From Comamonas koreensis (lineage in GTDB: Bacteria > Pseudomonadota > Gammaproteobacteria > Burkholderiales > Burkholderiaceae_C), in assembly GCF_021026195.1 (NCBI RefSeq), contig NZ_JAJNCT010000021.1, positions 127,712 to 191,711 of the forward strand: a stretch of DNA of 64,000 bases, given 5' to 3'. Every line of letters starts with the position of its first letter. The stretch's first letter is position 1. Positions 26,719 to 36,646 of the stretch are shown here, piece by piece. The notes beneath the pieces are model-generated. The model worked only from the letters and a program-made list of their open reading frames with translations. It did no database searches and had not been told where the DNA came from. The position numbers and the translations under genes were made by a program.

Positions 26719-27435
26719 CTAGTTCAGCATCGTGTTGCGGATCAGGCCGACAGCGATGCCTTCGATTTCGAAGGGCTCGCCCGGCTGCACGATGATGGGC
26801 AGGTAATCCGGGTTTTCGGCCAGCAGCTCAATGCCATCCTTGGTGCGCTGCAGGCGCTTGACGGTGACGTCATCGCCCAGGCGCGCGACGATGATCTGGC
26901 CATTGCGGGCCTCGCGGGTGGCTTTGACGGCCAGCAGGTCGCCATCGATGATGCCGATATCGCGCATCGACATACCGCGCACCTTGAGCAGGTAATCAGG
27001 CTGCTGCTGGAACAGGCCGCCTTCAACCGTATAGGTTTGGTCGACATGCTCTTGCGCCAGGATGGGCGAGCCAGCAGAGACGCGGCCGATCAGCGGCAGG
27101 GCCAGCTGGGCCAGCTCTTGCACCACACGGCCCAGGCCGGCAGTGGCGTTGGACACGCCACCCAGCGGCGACGAAAAACGCGTGCCGCGCGCCGCATTGA
27201 TGGAGCGCACGGTATCGCTTTGCAGGCGAATCCCACGGGAGGTACCGCTGACCAGCTCGATCACGCCCTTGCGGGCCAGCGCCTTGAGGTGGTCTTCTGC
27301 CGAATTGGCCGATTTGAAGCCCAGCTTGCTGGCGATCTCGGCGCGCGTTGGCGGGGCGCCGGTGCGCGAAATGGCGGTCTGGATCAGGTCCAGAATTTCT
27401 TGTTGGCGCGCGGTCAGTTTGGGATGGTCTCGCAT
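26719..27435 (-). CDS. lexA: LexA repressor
   Basis: The SOS regulator, a DNA-binding repressor that self-cleaves when RecA is activated. 238 aa. Start [19 protein letters not shown] is preceded by GGAGA. Winged HTH at residues 1-70 ([35 protein letters not shown]). Cleavage site Ala121-Gly122 in GRVSAGSPI; the catalytic Ser156 lies in GMSMRD and Lys171 in [12 protein letters not shown] linker about 35 residues longer than in E. coli LexA is known from related betaproteobacteria. Two LexA boxes lie upstream, showing autoregulation. Confidence 0.97.
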   Translation of the reverse strand: MRDHPKLTARQQEILDLIQTAISRTGAPPTRAEIASKLGFKSANSAEDHLKALARKGVIELVSGTSRGIRLQSDTVRSINAARGTRFSSPLGGVSNATAGLGRVVQELAQLALPLIGRVSAGSPILAQEHVDQTYTVEGGLFQQQPDYLLKVRGMSMRDIGIIDGDLLAVKATREARNGQIIVARLGDDVTVKRLQRTKDGIELLAENPDYLPIIVQPGEPFEIEGIAVGLIRNTMLN

Positions 27436-27494
27436 AAGATCTCCGTGTGATCTGCGGTGCGGGGCAGAAGCCGAGCTACTGTGCATCCCAACAC

Positions 27495-27529
27495 CTGTAT
27501 ATCAATCCAGTACCTGTATTTTTAACCAG
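27495..27529. promoter_or_regulatory. Two SOS (LexA) boxes
   Basis: CTGTATATCAATCCAG (27495-27510) and CTGTATTTTTAACCAG (27514-27529) each match CTGT-N8-nCAG, with C instead of A before CAG. They are three bases apart, upstream of lexA and only about 20 bases before the divergent asparaginase start, so LexA may affect both genes. Confidence 0.85.
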
Positions 27530-27549
27530 TTTTTTGCAGGAGGCAAGCC

Positions 27550-28569
27550 TTGCAGCCAAAAATTTTGATCATCGGCACCGGCGGCACCATCGCCGGCATG
27601 GCCGATGACGCCGAGAAACCCGGCCAATACCGCGCAGCCCAGCTGTCCATTGCGGCCTTGCTGGCGGGTGTGAGCGGCATTGAGACAGCTGCGGCAGGCC
27701 CGCTGGACGCCGTACAGATAGCGCAAATTGATAGCAAGGATATGAACGACGAGGTCTGGCATGTGTTGCTCAAGACCTGCGATGCCGCGATGCGCGATGA
27801 GACGGTGCGTGCTGTTGTTATCACCCACGGAACCGACACGCTCGAAGAGACCGCCTGGTTCCTGCACTGCGTTTTAGGGCGCCTGGCCAAGCCCGTGGTG
27901 CTGACCTGTGCGATGCGCCCGGCCAATGCCTTGATGCCCGATGGCCCGCAAAACCTCAAGGATGCCGTGGCCGCTGCAGCGGCACTGGATGCGGATGGCC
28001 AACCGCTGCTGCGTGAGGTGGTCGCCGTGACCGGCGGGGGCGAGCTGCACAGCGCGCGCTGGTTGCAAAAGCTGCACCCGCACCGCTTGCTGGCCTTTTC
28101 ATCGGGCGAGCAGGGCCCGCTGGGTTGGGTGGATGGCACGACCGTGCGCCTGCGCCATGGCTATGCGCCCCAGGCAGCAGATACTGCGGGCGACTACAGC
28201 GGCAGCGCCTGGCTGGCTGCCTTGCCCGCGCCGGCCAGCACGCCATGGCCTTGGGTGGAAATCGTGACCAGCCATGCCGGTGTGCGCCCCGGCATGGTGG
28301 AGGCTTTGCAGGCCCAGGGCCTGGATGGCCTGGTGGTGGCAACCACCGGCAATGGCACCGTGCATGAGGTGCTGCTGGATGCCATGGCGCGCGCACGCCA
28401 GCAAGGCCTGCCCGTGTGGCGCAGCAGCCGCTGCAGCGATGGCCTGATCAGCGATGCGGTGTTGCCCGGGGTGGCTGACCTGGACAAAGACCTGGCGGTG
28501 GCCTTGACGCCCTACAAATGCCGGGTCAGCTTGCAGTTGGCGCTGGTGCAGGCTAAAGCCAAGGTCTGA
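27550..28569 (+). CDS. Asparaginase
   Basis: Hydrolyses L-asparagine to aspartate and ammonia. 339 aa, with no signal peptide, so cytosolic. The start is TTG, set by an AGGAGG site six bases before; the product opens MQPKILIIGTGGTIAG. Both catalytic signatures are present: the first Thr motif GTGGTIAG and the second VVITHGTDTLEETAWFL with Thr, Asp and downstream Lys-like residues. Length is typical. The promoter must overlap the LexA boxes of the divergent lexA gene. No transporter or other Asn gene adjoins. Confidence 0.9.
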   Translation: MQPKILIIGTGGTIAGMADDAEKPGQYRAAQLSIAALLAGVSGIETAAAGPLDAVQIAQIDSKDMNDEVWHVLLKTCDAAMRDETVRAVVITHGTDTLEETAWFLHCVLGRLAKPVVLTCAMRPANALMPDGPQNLKDAVAAAAALDADGQPLLREVVAVTGGGELHSARWLQKLHPHRLLAFSSGEQGPLGWVDGTTVRLRHGYAPQAADTAGDYSGSAWLAALPAPASTPWPWVEIVTSHAGVRPGMVEALQAQGLDGLVVATTGNGTVHEVLLDAMARARQQGLPVWRSSRCSDGLISDAVLPGVADLDKDLAVALTPYKCRVSLQLALVQAKAKV

Positions 28570-28628
28570 GTATTGGCATGGGTGACGGCGGTAGTTGCCT
28601 ATCCGCTTATTAATCAATAGACAGGCAT

Positions 28629-28658
28629 AAAAAAGCCACTGTCGCAAGACAGTGGCTT
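28629..28658 (-). terminator. Terminator after adk (leftward)
   Basis: An 11-bp perfect stem (AAGCCACTGTC and complement) with a four-base loop. Read leftward it ends in TTTTTTATG, a good T tract, just after the adk stop. It lies between adk and the convergent asparaginase and could help both. Confidence 0.85.
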
Positions 28659-28681
28659 AGTAGATTAGGCAGGGTTGCTTA

Positions 28682-29395
<714 letters not shown>

Positions 29396-29554
29396 TTACA
29401 CAAAAAACTGGGCTTGAGCATATCACGCATCGGGGGAGAGCCAGCCGACTGCAAGGCAATGCGCTGTCTCGGGGGCGCAATCTGGCATCCTGCGCCTTTT
29501 AGCTTACGGAGCGCTTGCAGTGGATCCAGTGGGAAGAGGGCCATCTGCGCCCGC

Positions 29555-30349
29555 CTACATGGTTGCGCCGAGCAGCTGTCGCACACGCACCAGGTCCTCG
29601 GGGGTGTCAACCCCGGAGCCCGGTATTTGCCGCGTCACATGCACAGCAATGCGGTAGCCATGCCAGATCGCGCGCAGTTGCTCGAGCATCTCGATCTGCT
29701 CGGTAGGCGCCTGGCTGAGCGTGGGGAAGGTATGCAAAAACTGGGCGCGGTAGCTGTAGATGCCCATATGGTGCAACGGCGCAAAACCGGGCGTGCCGGT
29801 GGTGCCGGGGTTCTTCCACCAGGCCATATTGACAAAATCACGGCCCCACGGGATAGGCGCGCGGCTGAAATAGCTGGCTAGGCCCTGGGCATCGAGCACC
29901 ACCTTGACCACGTTGGGGCTGAGCAGCGATTCCAGATCGGCCATCGGATGGGCGACGGTGCCCATGCTGGCCTCGGGCCGCTCGCTGAGCAGCGCGGCGA
30001 CCGCATCGATCAGCGCTGGCGCGATCAAGGGCTCGTCCCCTTGCACATTGACCACGATGTCATCGCCACCCAGTTGCAGCAGGCTGCAGGCCTCGGCCAG
30101 GCGGTCGCTGCCGCTGGGGTGGCTGGGCGAGGTCATCACCGCTTGCACGCCATGCTTTTTGCAGGCATCGATGATGCGCTCGTCATCGGCAGCCACCACC
30201 ACGCGCTGGGCAGCGCTTTCTTGTGCGCGCTTGGCCACGCGCACCACCATGGGCAGGCCGGCAATATCGACCAGCGGCTTATTGGGCAGGCGCGAGGAGG
30301 CCATGCGCGAAGGAATCAGGACGGTGAACGGCGCGGGTGCGGATGCCAT
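29555..30349 (-). CDS. kdsB: 3-deoxy-manno-octulosonate cytidylyltransferase
   Basis: Activates Kdo as CMP-Kdo for attachment to lipid A, cytosolic, 264 aa. The ATG giving [31 protein letters not shown] is chosen; the 52 upstream codons are Pro-rich and not family sequence. Motifs: the nucleotide-binding [38 protein letters not shown] and [10 protein letters not shown]. Together with lpxK three genes upstream it forms the lipid A-Kdo part of the operon. A gap of about 216 bases separates it from adk. Confidence 0.96.
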   Translation of the reverse strand: MASAPAPFTVLIPSRMASSRLPNKPLVDIAGLPMVVRVAKRAQESAAQRVVVAADDERIIDACKKHGVQAVMTSPSHPSGSDRLAEACSLLQLGGDDIVVNVQGDEPLIAPALIDAVAALLSERPEASMGTVAHPMADLESLLSPNVVKVVLDAQGLASYFSRAPIPWGRDFVNMAWWKNPGTTGTPGFAPLHHMGIYSYRAQFLHTFPTLSQAPTEQIEMLEQLRAIWHGYRIAVHVTRQIPGSGVDTPEDLVRVRQLLGATM

Positions 30350-30461
30350 GGTGGGAAAGGTGAAGAGAGTGGAGCCGGCTGGAATTGTAGCGAGCCAGCG
30401 CGGTGGGCCGGGCGCAAGCGATCCAGGCGGGTAGCGACTGTGTTGGTGGCGGTGCCGGGGC

Positions 30462-31064
30462 TCAGGGCGCAGGTTTGACGGGGGTGTTGGACTCGCTGCT
30501 GCCAAACAGAATGGCCTCGATGGGGCGCAGTTTCTTGGCGTCGATCACCTCGCGCAGCTTAGGCAGGATGGCGACCAGGCCGTCATAGCCCTGGGCTTTT
30601 TCCAGCTGCAATTGCAGGCGGAAGCCCTTGAGGCCCAGGCCGCTGACCAGCTGGCTGGCTGCGGCATAGGCCTTGATATAGCGTTCGCTGTGGTTGCTGA
30701 TGGCAGCGGCTGCGGGGGCGTTGCTGGCGGTGGCTGGCGCGGCAACCGGTGCAACTGCGGCGGCTGGCGGTGGCATGGGCGCTGGCACGGCCAGGCTGTC
30801 GATGATGTCGCTGGCGTTGGAGGGCGGCTGGCCCGCATCGCTGGGACGCAAAAGCTCGAGCAGGCCTTGCTGCAGCAGCTGCTTGATGTCTTCCAGCACC
30901 TGCAATTGTCCGCCCGCCGAGGGCGCCAGGGCCATCACCTGTTCAATGCTTTTTTGGCCATCAAACATGATGAAGGCCGGGCGCATGCGATGGGGGAGGG
31001 AAGGATCCCGGGCGCGCAGCGCCTCCATGCCTTTGTCGGTTTTTTTGAGGATCAAGCTTTGCAT
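30462..31064 (-). CDS. Hypothetical protein between trm112 and kdsB
   Basis: 200 aa, not recognised. It begins [46 protein letters not shown], an N-terminal domain of about 70 residues; a Pro/Ala-rich linker ([20 protein letters not shown]) follows, and a helical C-terminal domain of about 75 residues ([50 protein letters not shown]). No signal peptide or membrane helix, so probably cytosolic. The N-terminal segment recalls domains that sit with response-regulator or two-domain stress proteins in beta-proteobacteria, a weak impression. It lies inside a conserved envelope operon but 190 bases after trm112, so it may have its own promoter. Confidence 0.7.
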   Translation of the reverse strand: MQSLILKKTDKGMEALRARDPSLPHRMRPAFIMFDGQKSIEQVMALAPSAGGQLQVLEDIKQLLQQGLLELLRPSDAGQPPSNASDIIDSLAVPAPMPPPAAAVAPVAAPATASNAPAAAAISNHSERYIKAYAAASQLVSGLGLKGFRLQLQLEKAQGYDGLVAILPKLREVIDAKKLRPIEAILFGSSESNTPVKPAP

Positions 31065-31253
31065 GGCAACTCGCTGAAATAGATGGATGCAATCCAACAG
31101 GCCAGCCCTGGGCAACATGTCTTCCGAACATGCGATGCAGGACAAATGCCTAAAAATTCAGCAAATTGTGTCTGTTTTTTACAAAGCTGCTATTGGGGTT
31201 TGCCTGTGCGGCCCGCCATGCGGCCCCTTTTTGGGGCGCAACTTCATCCATCT

Positions 31254-31451
31254 TTAATCTGCCGCAGCCAAGGCTTCGATTTCTTCGTCGCTGAGCGGGC
31301 GTGCTTCGCCTTCGAGCATGATGGGCATGCCATCGCGCACCGGATAGGCCAGGCGCGCGCTGCGCGAGACCAGCTCCTGGCGCTCGCGGTCATAGCGCAG
31401 GGGGCCTTTGGTGACGGGGCAAACCAGCAGTTCGAGCAGTTTCGGGTCCAT
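31254..31451 (-). CDS. Trm112/YcaR family small protein
   Basis: 65 aa, UPF0434/Trm112 family. [23 protein letters not shown], with one Cys only, shows the CPVTKGPL motif; the family often has a zinc-binding Cys pair that here is reduced. The second half [23 protein letters not shown] is conserved. In many proteobacteria this gene lies between lpxK and kdsB, as here. Eukaryotic Trm112 activates methyltransferases; the bacterial role is not settled. Nine bases separate it from lpxK, so they are co-transcribed. Confidence 0.9.
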   Translation of the reverse strand: MDPKLLELLVCPVTKGPLRYDRERQELVSRSARLAYPVRDGMPIMLEGEARPLSDEEIEALAAAD

Positions 31452-31459
31452 AGCGGCAA

Positions 31460-32581
31460 TCAGTCTTTCTTAACAGGGGGCGATGCGGGCTGGCGCTGGC
31501 GCAGCAGTGCGTCGGCATGCTGGCCAAAGGCGGGGTCGATGGCGACCTCCAAGGGCACAGCCAGTGCATGCGGGGCAATGCGCCAGAGCTTGTGCGCATC
31601 CTTTTCGGTGCACAGCAGCACGGGGGCATCCGGTGCGTCTATTGTAGGTGCGCCGGTCGCTGCAATCCCCAGCCTGGCCAGCCAGGCCGGGTCGTCCAGC
31701 GGTGCATGGTCGGGCAGCGCATCGCTGCGGGCCAGCTGCAGGCCCTGGGCTTGCAGCATCGCAAAAAACTCTTGGGGGTAGGCAATGGCGGCCAGCGCAT
31801 GCACCGGCCGGCCACGCAAATCGGCCAGATCAAGGCGGCGGCCATCCTGACCAACGGCATAGCGGGCCAGGCTGCGCTGCAGCGGCCAGGCGGCAGCGCC
31901 GCTGGCTGCCAACTGCTGGGGCGGTGGGCCGGCGTAGAGCACGATATCCAGCGGCCTGGGCCAGGGCTCGCGCAGCGGCCCGGCTGGCAACTGCCAGCCA
32001 TTGCCAATGCCTTGGGCGTTGAAGACGGCAATCTCCACATCGCGGGCCAGCGCCAGGTGCTGCAGGCCATCATCGCAGACCAGCACATCCACATCGGGGT
32101 GGGCCTGCAAGGCGGCCTGGGCGGCGGTGGCGCGCAGCGCAGCCACATACACCGGCACGCCACTGCGCTGGGCGATCAGCAAGGGCTCGTCGCCCACCAG
32201 GCGCGGATCGCTGCCGGGGCTGACGGCGATAGCCTTGGGATCTTTGCTGTTGTCGCGCCCATAGCCGCGCGAGATGACAGCGGGCCGCCAGCCCTGGGCT
32301 TGCAAGGCCTGCACCAAGTGCAAAGTGACGGGCGTTTTGCCGGCGCCGCCAGCAATCACATTGCCGACCACCACCACCGGCACTGGCGCGCGGTAGGCTT
32401 TGCAAAGGCCGGTGCGGTAAAGGGCGCGGCGCAGCCCGCCCAGTGCCGCATAGCACCAGGACAGCGGCAGCAGCGCCACGGCCAGTGGGCCTTTGCGCTG
32501 CCAGGCATCGGTAATGCCTGCCGAGCGGGGGCGCGTGGCAGCAGCAGAGGGCGCGGGATGGGGAGGGGGCGGGACGGTCAT
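31460..32581 (-). CDS. lpxK: Tetraacyldisaccharide 4'-kinase
   Basis: Phosphorylates the lipid A disaccharide at the 4' position; an inner-membrane-associated kinase, 373 aa. The N-terminal part carries a hydrophobic helix ([24 protein letters not shown]) and the P-loop [13 protein letters not shown], followed by the conserved RGYGR segment. [19 protein letters not shown] contains the DDGLQH catalytic motif of Lpx[13 protein letters not shown] is the C-terminal TEKDAVK-type motif. The first 30 residues are Pro-rich and may belong to a leader. Downstream of exbD by 42 bases. Confidence 0.95.
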   Translation of the reverse strand: MTVPPPPHPAPSAAATRPRSAGITDAWQRKGPLAVALLPLSWCYAALGGLRRALYRTGLCKAYRAPVPVVVVGNVIAGGAGKTPVTLHLVQALQAQGWRPAVISRGYGRDNSKDPKAIAVSPGSDPRLVGDEPLLIAQRSGVPVYVAALRATAAQAALQAHPDVDVLVCDDGLQHLALARDVEIAVFNAQGIGNGWQLPAGPLREPWPRPLDIVLYAGPPPQQLAASGAAAWPLQRSLARYAVGQDGRRLDLADLRGRPVHALAAIAYPQEFFAMLQAQGLQLARSDALPDHAPLDDPAWLARLGIAATGAPTIDAPDAPVLLCTEKDAHKLWRIAPHALAVPLEVAIDPAFGQHADALLRQRQPASPPVKKD

Positions 32582-32623
32582 GCAGGCTGCATGCTAGCAC
32601 TGCCCAGGCGCGGGGCCTGGGCT

Positions 32624-33040
32624 TTACTGTGCGGCCGTCTGGGTGGCGAAGGTGATCTGCTGCAGGCCCACGCGGCGGGCTGCTTCCATCACCGAGACCA
32701 CCGACTGGTGCGGTGCCAGCGCATCGGCGCTGATGATGATCACGCTGTCCTTGCCGGCAGTGGCGGCATTGCGCAGCGCTTCGGCCATGTCGGCCACGGT
32801 CTTGCCTTCCAGCGCGACCTTGCCCACGGCATAGCGGCCATCGGCAGCCACGGAGACGATGATTTCCTTGGGCCGGTCGCGCAGCTGCTCGGCATTGGCG
32901 GTTGGCAAGGTCAGCTGCAGCTCGGTGAATTTGCTGTAGGTGGTCGAGAGCATCAGGAAGATGATCACGACCAGCAGCACATCAATGAACGGGATCAGGT
33001 TGATCTCGGGATCCGTTGTGTTGCGGGGGCGAAAGTTCAT
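32624..33040 (-). CDS. exbD: ExbD/TolR family biopolymer transport protein
   Basis: 138 aa, inner membrane, one helix. It has the normal start MNFRPRNTTDPEINLIPFIDVLLVVIIFLMLSTTY with the proton-relay Asp in PFIDVLLV near residue 20. The periplasmic domain follows, with a LQLTLPTAN segment and a conserved VVSVMEAARRVGLQQITFATQ end. It partners the ExbB homologue 19 bases upstream to energise TonB. The several TonB receptors in this window would need such a motor. Because tolQR or another exbBD copy could exist elsewhere, assignment to TonB is likely but not proven. Confidence 0.9.
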   Translation of the reverse strand: MNFRPRNTTDPEINLIPFIDVLLVVIIFLMLSTTYSKFTELQLTLPTANAEQLRDRPKEIIVSVAADGRYAVGKVALEGKTVADMAEALRNAATAGKDSVIIISADALAPHQSVVSVMEAARRVGLQQITFATQTAAQ

Positions 33041-33059
33041 GCTGGCTCCTGCCCGGCGA

Positions 33060-33716
33060 TCAGCTGCGGCGCAGCTTGTTCAGGTGGCGCAGGAACTGCT
33101 CGGCCGACAGCTCCAGGGTGAGCAGATAGCCATCGACCCGGCTGCGGAAGTAGCGCCAGAAGATCAGCGCAGGGATGGCCACCATCAGGCCGAAGGCGGT
33201 GTTGTACAGCGCGATCGAGATGCCATGGGCCAGCATGCTGGGATTGTTGCCGCCACCGCTTTGCGAGCCAAAGATCTCGATCATGCCGATCACCGTGCCC
33301 AGCAGGCCCAGCAGAGGGGCAGCGGATGCGATGGTGGCCAGCGCGGTGAGGTATTTCTCGAGCTTTTGCGCTTCGCGGCGGCCGGTGCTCTCCAAGGTGG
33401 CGCGCAGATCGGCTTCAGAGATACGGGGCTCCAGGGTGATGGTGCGCAGGCCGCTGGCCAGCACTTCACCCAGCGACGAGTTCTGGCCGAGCTGGTTCAC
33501 GACTTCGGCGCTGGGTACGCCATTGGCGGAGACGGAAATGGCTTCCTGGAGCAGGTTGGCCGGGGCGACTTTGGCAGTCTTCAGGGCCACAAAGCGTTCA
33601 ACGATCAATGCCAGGGCCAGGATGGAGCAGGCAATCAAGGGCCAGATGGGCCAGCCTGCTGCTTGGATGATGGAAAACAAGATTCTCTCTCCGCTCTTTC
33701 TTTTTTCAGCGGCCAT
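33060..33716 (-). CDS. exbB: MotA/TolQ/ExbB proton channel protein
   Basis: 218 aa with three membrane helices: a first helix LFSIIQAAGWPIWPLIACSILALALIVERFVAL, a second in ALATIASAAPLLGLLGTVIGMIEIFG and a third in YNTAFGLMVAIPALIFWRYFRSR. The TolQ/ExbB motif APLLGLLGTVIGMI is present. First gene of the seven-gene operon exbB-exbD-lpxK-trm112-hyp-kdsB-adk. The promoter lies in the AT-rich gap to its right. Confidence 0.92.
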   Translation of the reverse strand: MAAEKRKSGERILFSIIQAAGWPIWPLIACSILALALIVERFVALKTAKVAPANLLQEAISVSANGVPSAEVVNQLGQNSSLGEVLASGLRTITLEPRISEADLRATLESTGRREAQKLEKYLTALATIASAAPLLGLLGTVIGMIEIFGSQSGGGNNPSMLAHGISIALYNTAFGLMVAIPALIFWRYFRSRVDGYLLTLELSAEQFLRHLNKLRRS

Positions 33717-34295
33717 TATGGCCCAAGGCCACTGCCGATCCGCCTAAAATCAGGCCAGGCGCTGCGTCCAGCCCACAGTCCCCGGATGCCGGAATGGCCG
33801 AGTCATCCACAAAAAATGTGGATAACTTTGTGGGTAATGTGTCATCAGCCGGAAAAATTGCCCAATTTACGGGGTTTTTCTTAGATTGCTTAAAAAATAA
33901 GCTGATAAAAATATTGAAAAATCAAAAGCTTGTACGTAGGTTCAATATTTTGTGCTACAGAGTATGACGTATGCATGACGCTGTCACAGAGCCGCTTTCT
34001 TGTGGACTACTGGCCGTTTGGGGTGTGGGAAAAGGCGATTTTTGAGCGGCTGCACGGCGTCTATGTCGTTGTTGTGACGGGAGAAAATACCCCTGCGAGT
34101 GGTTGCTTTGGCAGCTAATTGGCAGCCCGTTGGATAGCGGATTGGCAGCATCTGGCGGCTGATGGCCAGCCCGCTGTGTCGCTGGCGCAAGTGCCAGCCG
34201 CTACCATGTCTGCTGGATGCCGCACTGCGGCGCAACCAACACCCACCTCTCCTGATTTCTGCCGCGCCGAGCTTGCCGCTCAGCCGGCCATTTTT
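33717..34295. other. Long divergent intergenic region between exbB and xseA
   Basis: 579 bases without a gene; the middle (about 33840-33990) is clearly AT-rich against the surrounding 65 % or higher GC. It must hold the exbB promoter on the minus strand and the xseA promoter on the plus strand. It also contains three DnaA-box-like sites, listed separately. The in-frame extension of xseA back to 34119 was judged non-coding because it lacks family sequence. Confidence 0.6.
33803..33837. promoter_or_regulatory. Cluster of three DnaA-box-like sites
   Basis: TCATCCACA at 33803 (one mismatch), TGTGGATAA at 33817 (perfect complement of TTATCCACA), and TGTGGGTAA at 33829 (one mismatch). They lie within 35 bases, next to a strongly AT-rich stretch. 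No dnaA or dnaN adjoins, so this is not assigned as oriC. Confidence 0.5.
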
Positions 34296-35651
34296 ATGGA
34301 CACCACACACTACCCGCCCAGCACCGCTGCCAACGCCGCCCCCAGCCCCCGCATCTGGGAGGTGGGCGCGCTGTGCCGGGCAGTAGCCGATGCGCTGGCG
34401 GCGCGCTTCAACCCGGTGGAGGTGCGCGGGGAGCTCAGCGGTTTCTCGCGGGCGGCCAGCGGGCACTGCTACTTCAACCTCAAGGATGCCAATGGCCAGG
34501 TGCGTTGCGCGATGTTCCGCCGCTCCGCGCAGGCGCTGGACTTCAATCCCCGCGATGGCGAGCTGGTCGAGGTGGTGGGCAAGCTGGGGGTCTATGAGCA
34601 GCGCGGCGATCTGCAGCTGATTGTGGAAGGCATGCGCCGGGCCGGGCAGGGGGCTTTGTTCGAGCAGTTCCTGCGCCTCAAGGCACAGCTGGAATCCGAG
34701 GGCCTGTTTGACAGCGAGCGCAAGCGGCAGCTGCCTTTGATGCCGCGTGGTATCGGCATCGTCACCTCGCTGGGCGCGGCGGCGCTGCATGATGTGGTGA
34801 CCGCTTTGCGCCGCCGCGTGCCGCAGCTGCCGGTGGTGCTGGTTCCTGCTTTGGTGCAGGGCGCGCAGGCCGCGCCGTCGATGGTGGCGGCGCTGCAAAA
34901 GCTCTACCGCCTGGCGGAAGCCCAGATCGCCTATGACGCCCGCCTGAGCATTGACGCGCCGGCGGTCGCCATCGACACCATCTTGCTGGTGCGCGGAGGT
35001 GGTTCCCTGGAGGACCTGTGGGCCTTCAACGATGAACAGCTGGCCCGCACCGTGGTGCAAAGCCCGGTGCCGCTGGTAAGCGGCGTGGGGCATGAGACCG
35101 ACTTCACGATTGCTGATTTCTGCGCTGATCTGCGCGCGCCCACGCCGACTGCTGCCGCCGAGCTGGTCTGCCAGCCGCGCGATGTCTGGCTGGGTGCGCT
35201 GCAACTTGCGGAGCAGCGCCTGGTCGATGGCGTCGAGCGCCACCTGGACCGCCAGCAGCAGCGCCTGGACATGGCAGCACGCCAGATTGGCAGGCCATCC
35301 GCCTTGGTGCACGGCCAGCAGCAGATGCTGGACCGGCTTGGCCGCCGCCTGCAAAGCGCTGCGCAAAGCCAGTTGCATGGGCAGGACAAGCGGGTGCAGC
35401 AGCTGGCCAGCGTGTTCCCGACGGTGGCCGGGCGCCATCTGGAGCGCAGCGAGCAGCGCCTGGCGCAGCTGCATGCGCGGCTGGAGCTGCTCAACCCGCG
35501 CCAGGTGCTGTCACGGGGCTATGCCTTGCTGACCGACATGCAAGGCCAGGTGGTGAGCTCGGTAACGCAGGCGACACCGGGCAAGGCCATGCATGCCGAG
35601 CTGGCCGATGGCAGTGTCGATGTGGTGGCGACCCAGCGCTTGCTGGTCTAA
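34296..35651 (+). CDS. xseA: Exodeoxyribonuclease VII large subunit
   Basis: The large subunit of ExoVII, which degrades single-stranded DNA from both ends, 451 aa, cytosolic. The ATG giving MDTTHYPPSTAANAAPSPRIWEVGALCRAVADAL is taken over the longer frame. The OB-fold domain covers residues 25-110 (VEVRGELSGFSRAASGHCYFNLKDANGQVRCAMF). The catalytic region has GIVTSLGAAALHDVV, the conserved RGGGSLEDLWAFNDE and SGVGHETDFTIADFCADLRAPTPTAAAEL. A coiled coil follows and the end reads RGYALLTD. Its small-subunit partner xseB is not in the window, which is common. Confidence 0.95.
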   Translation: MDTTHYPPSTAANAAPSPRIWEVGALCRAVADALAARFNPVEVRGELSGFSRAASGHCYFNLKDANGQVRCAMFRRSAQALDFNPRDGELVEVVGKLGVYEQRGDLQLIVEGMRRAGQGALFEQFLRLKAQLESEGLFDSERKRQLPLMPRGIGIVTSLGAAALHDVVTALRRRVPQLPVVLVPALVQGAQAAPSMVAALQKLYRLAEAQIAYDARLSIDAPAVAIDTILLVRGGGSLEDLWAFNDEQLARTVVQSPVPLVSGVGHETDFTIADFCADLRAPTPTAAAELVCQPRDVWLGALQLAEQRLVDGVERHLDRQQQRLDMAARQIGRPSALVHGQQQMLDRLGRRLQSAAQSQLHGQDKRVQQLASVFPTVAGRHLERSEQRLAQLHARLELLNPRQVLSRGYALLTDMQGQVVSSVTQATPGKAMHAELADGSVDVVATQRLLV

Positions 35652-35751
35652 GCCGCTGCGGCATGCCGGCGGGTAGGAAATCGATTGGCGGTGCATTCTG
35701 ACGCCGTGCCGTCTGGCTCGCATGCTATCGTCGTCATAGTAAATTGGCTGA

Positions 35752-35771
35752 ACCCGTATTCATAAACGGGT
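35752..35771. promoter_or_regulatory. Inverted repeat upstream of sodB
   Basis: ACCCGT-N8-ACGGGT, a perfect 6-8-6 dyad about 105 bases before the sodB start. It could be an operator or a short hairpin. No regulator can be assigned. Confidence 0.4.
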
Positions 35772-35875
35772 CGATTTTCCTTTTTACAATCGACCACTGA
35801 GGCTGCAGGCTGGCCGGTGTTTCGCAATACCGCCTCGCCCGGCTTTGAAACCATACCAACCACGAGGAAACCACG

Positions 35876-36457
35876 ATGGAACGCACTCTGCCACCACTGC
35901 CCTATGCGATTGATGCGCTGGCCCCTGCTTACAGCCAGGAAACGCTGGAATACCACCACGGCAAGCACCACAAGGCCTACGTGGACAAGCTCAATGAGCT
36001 GCAAAAGGGCACCGAGTTCGAGAACCTGGAACTGGAAGCCGTGATCAAGAAGGCCTCCGGTGGTATCTACAACCAGGCCGCGCAAATCTGGAACCACACC
36101 TTCTTCTGGAACTGCATGACCCCCGGCGGCGGCGCTGAGCCAAGCGGCGCGCTGGCCGATGCCATCAACAAGAAGTGGGGCAGCTACGCCGAGTTCAAGA
36201 AGGCCTTCCAGGCGTCGGCCGTTGGCAACTTCGGTTCCGGCTGGACCTGGCTGGTCAAGAAGCCTGATGGCTCGGTGGACATCGTCAACACCGGTGCCGC
36301 TGGCACCCCGCTGACCACCGACGACAAGGCACTGCTGACCGTCGACGTCTGGGAACACGCTTACTACATCGACTACCGCAATGCCCGTCCCAAGTTTGTC
36401 GAAACCTTCTTCGACAAGCTGGTGAACTGGAAGTTTGCCGAAAGCAATTTCGCCTGA
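35876..36457 (+). CDS. sodB: Superoxide dismutase, Fe type
   Basis: Dismutates superoxide; cytosolic homodimer, 193 aa. Metal ligands are His27 (YHHGKHH), His74 (QIWNHTFFW), Asp157 and His161 (DVWEHAYYIDY). Gln70 in NQAAQIWNH is the residue position that marks the iron type rather than the manganese type. Start ATG follows GAGGAA. It is alone between xseA and the iron island and ends at a clear terminator, 42 bases after the stop. Confidence 0.95.
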   Translation: MERTLPPLPYAIDALAPAYSQETLEYHHGKHHKAYVDKLNELQKGTEFENLELEAVIKKASGGIYNQAAQIWNHTFFWNCMTPGGGAEPSGALADAINKKWGSYAEFKKAFQASAVGNFGSGWTWLVKKPDGSVDIVNTGAAGTPLTTDDKALLTVDVWEHAYYIDYRNARPKFVETFFDKLVNWKFAESNFA

Positions 36458-36498
36458 TCGTCGCTGCCCGGCCTGTTGCCGGGCATAGGCGATCAGAC

Positions 36499-36542
36499 AA
36501 AGGCCGGACGGTGCGCTGCACCGCATCCGGCCTTTTGCTTTT
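36499..36542 (+). terminator. Rho-independent terminator after sodB
   Basis: AAGGCCGGA paired with TCCGGCCTT around an inner GGTGCG/GCACC stem, followed by TTTGCTTTT. Confidence 0.85.
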
Positions 36543-36646
36543 GGGGGAGGGCAGCGCAACCGCGCCAAAGTTGTCACCTACAGGTAACACTTGCCTCTGG
36601 CAAAGCCCCTGGTTTGCGCCAGTTTGCCGGGGCGCTCAGGTGCATG

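Noticed and set aside
25939-27450. A 503-codon plus-strand frame across lexA and its downstream gene
   Set aside because: It runs antisense to the certain lexA gene, and its translation is not protein-like.
33803-34000. oriC at the DnaA-box cluster
   Set aside because: No dnaA, dnaN or gidA/parAB genes nearby, and only three sites.
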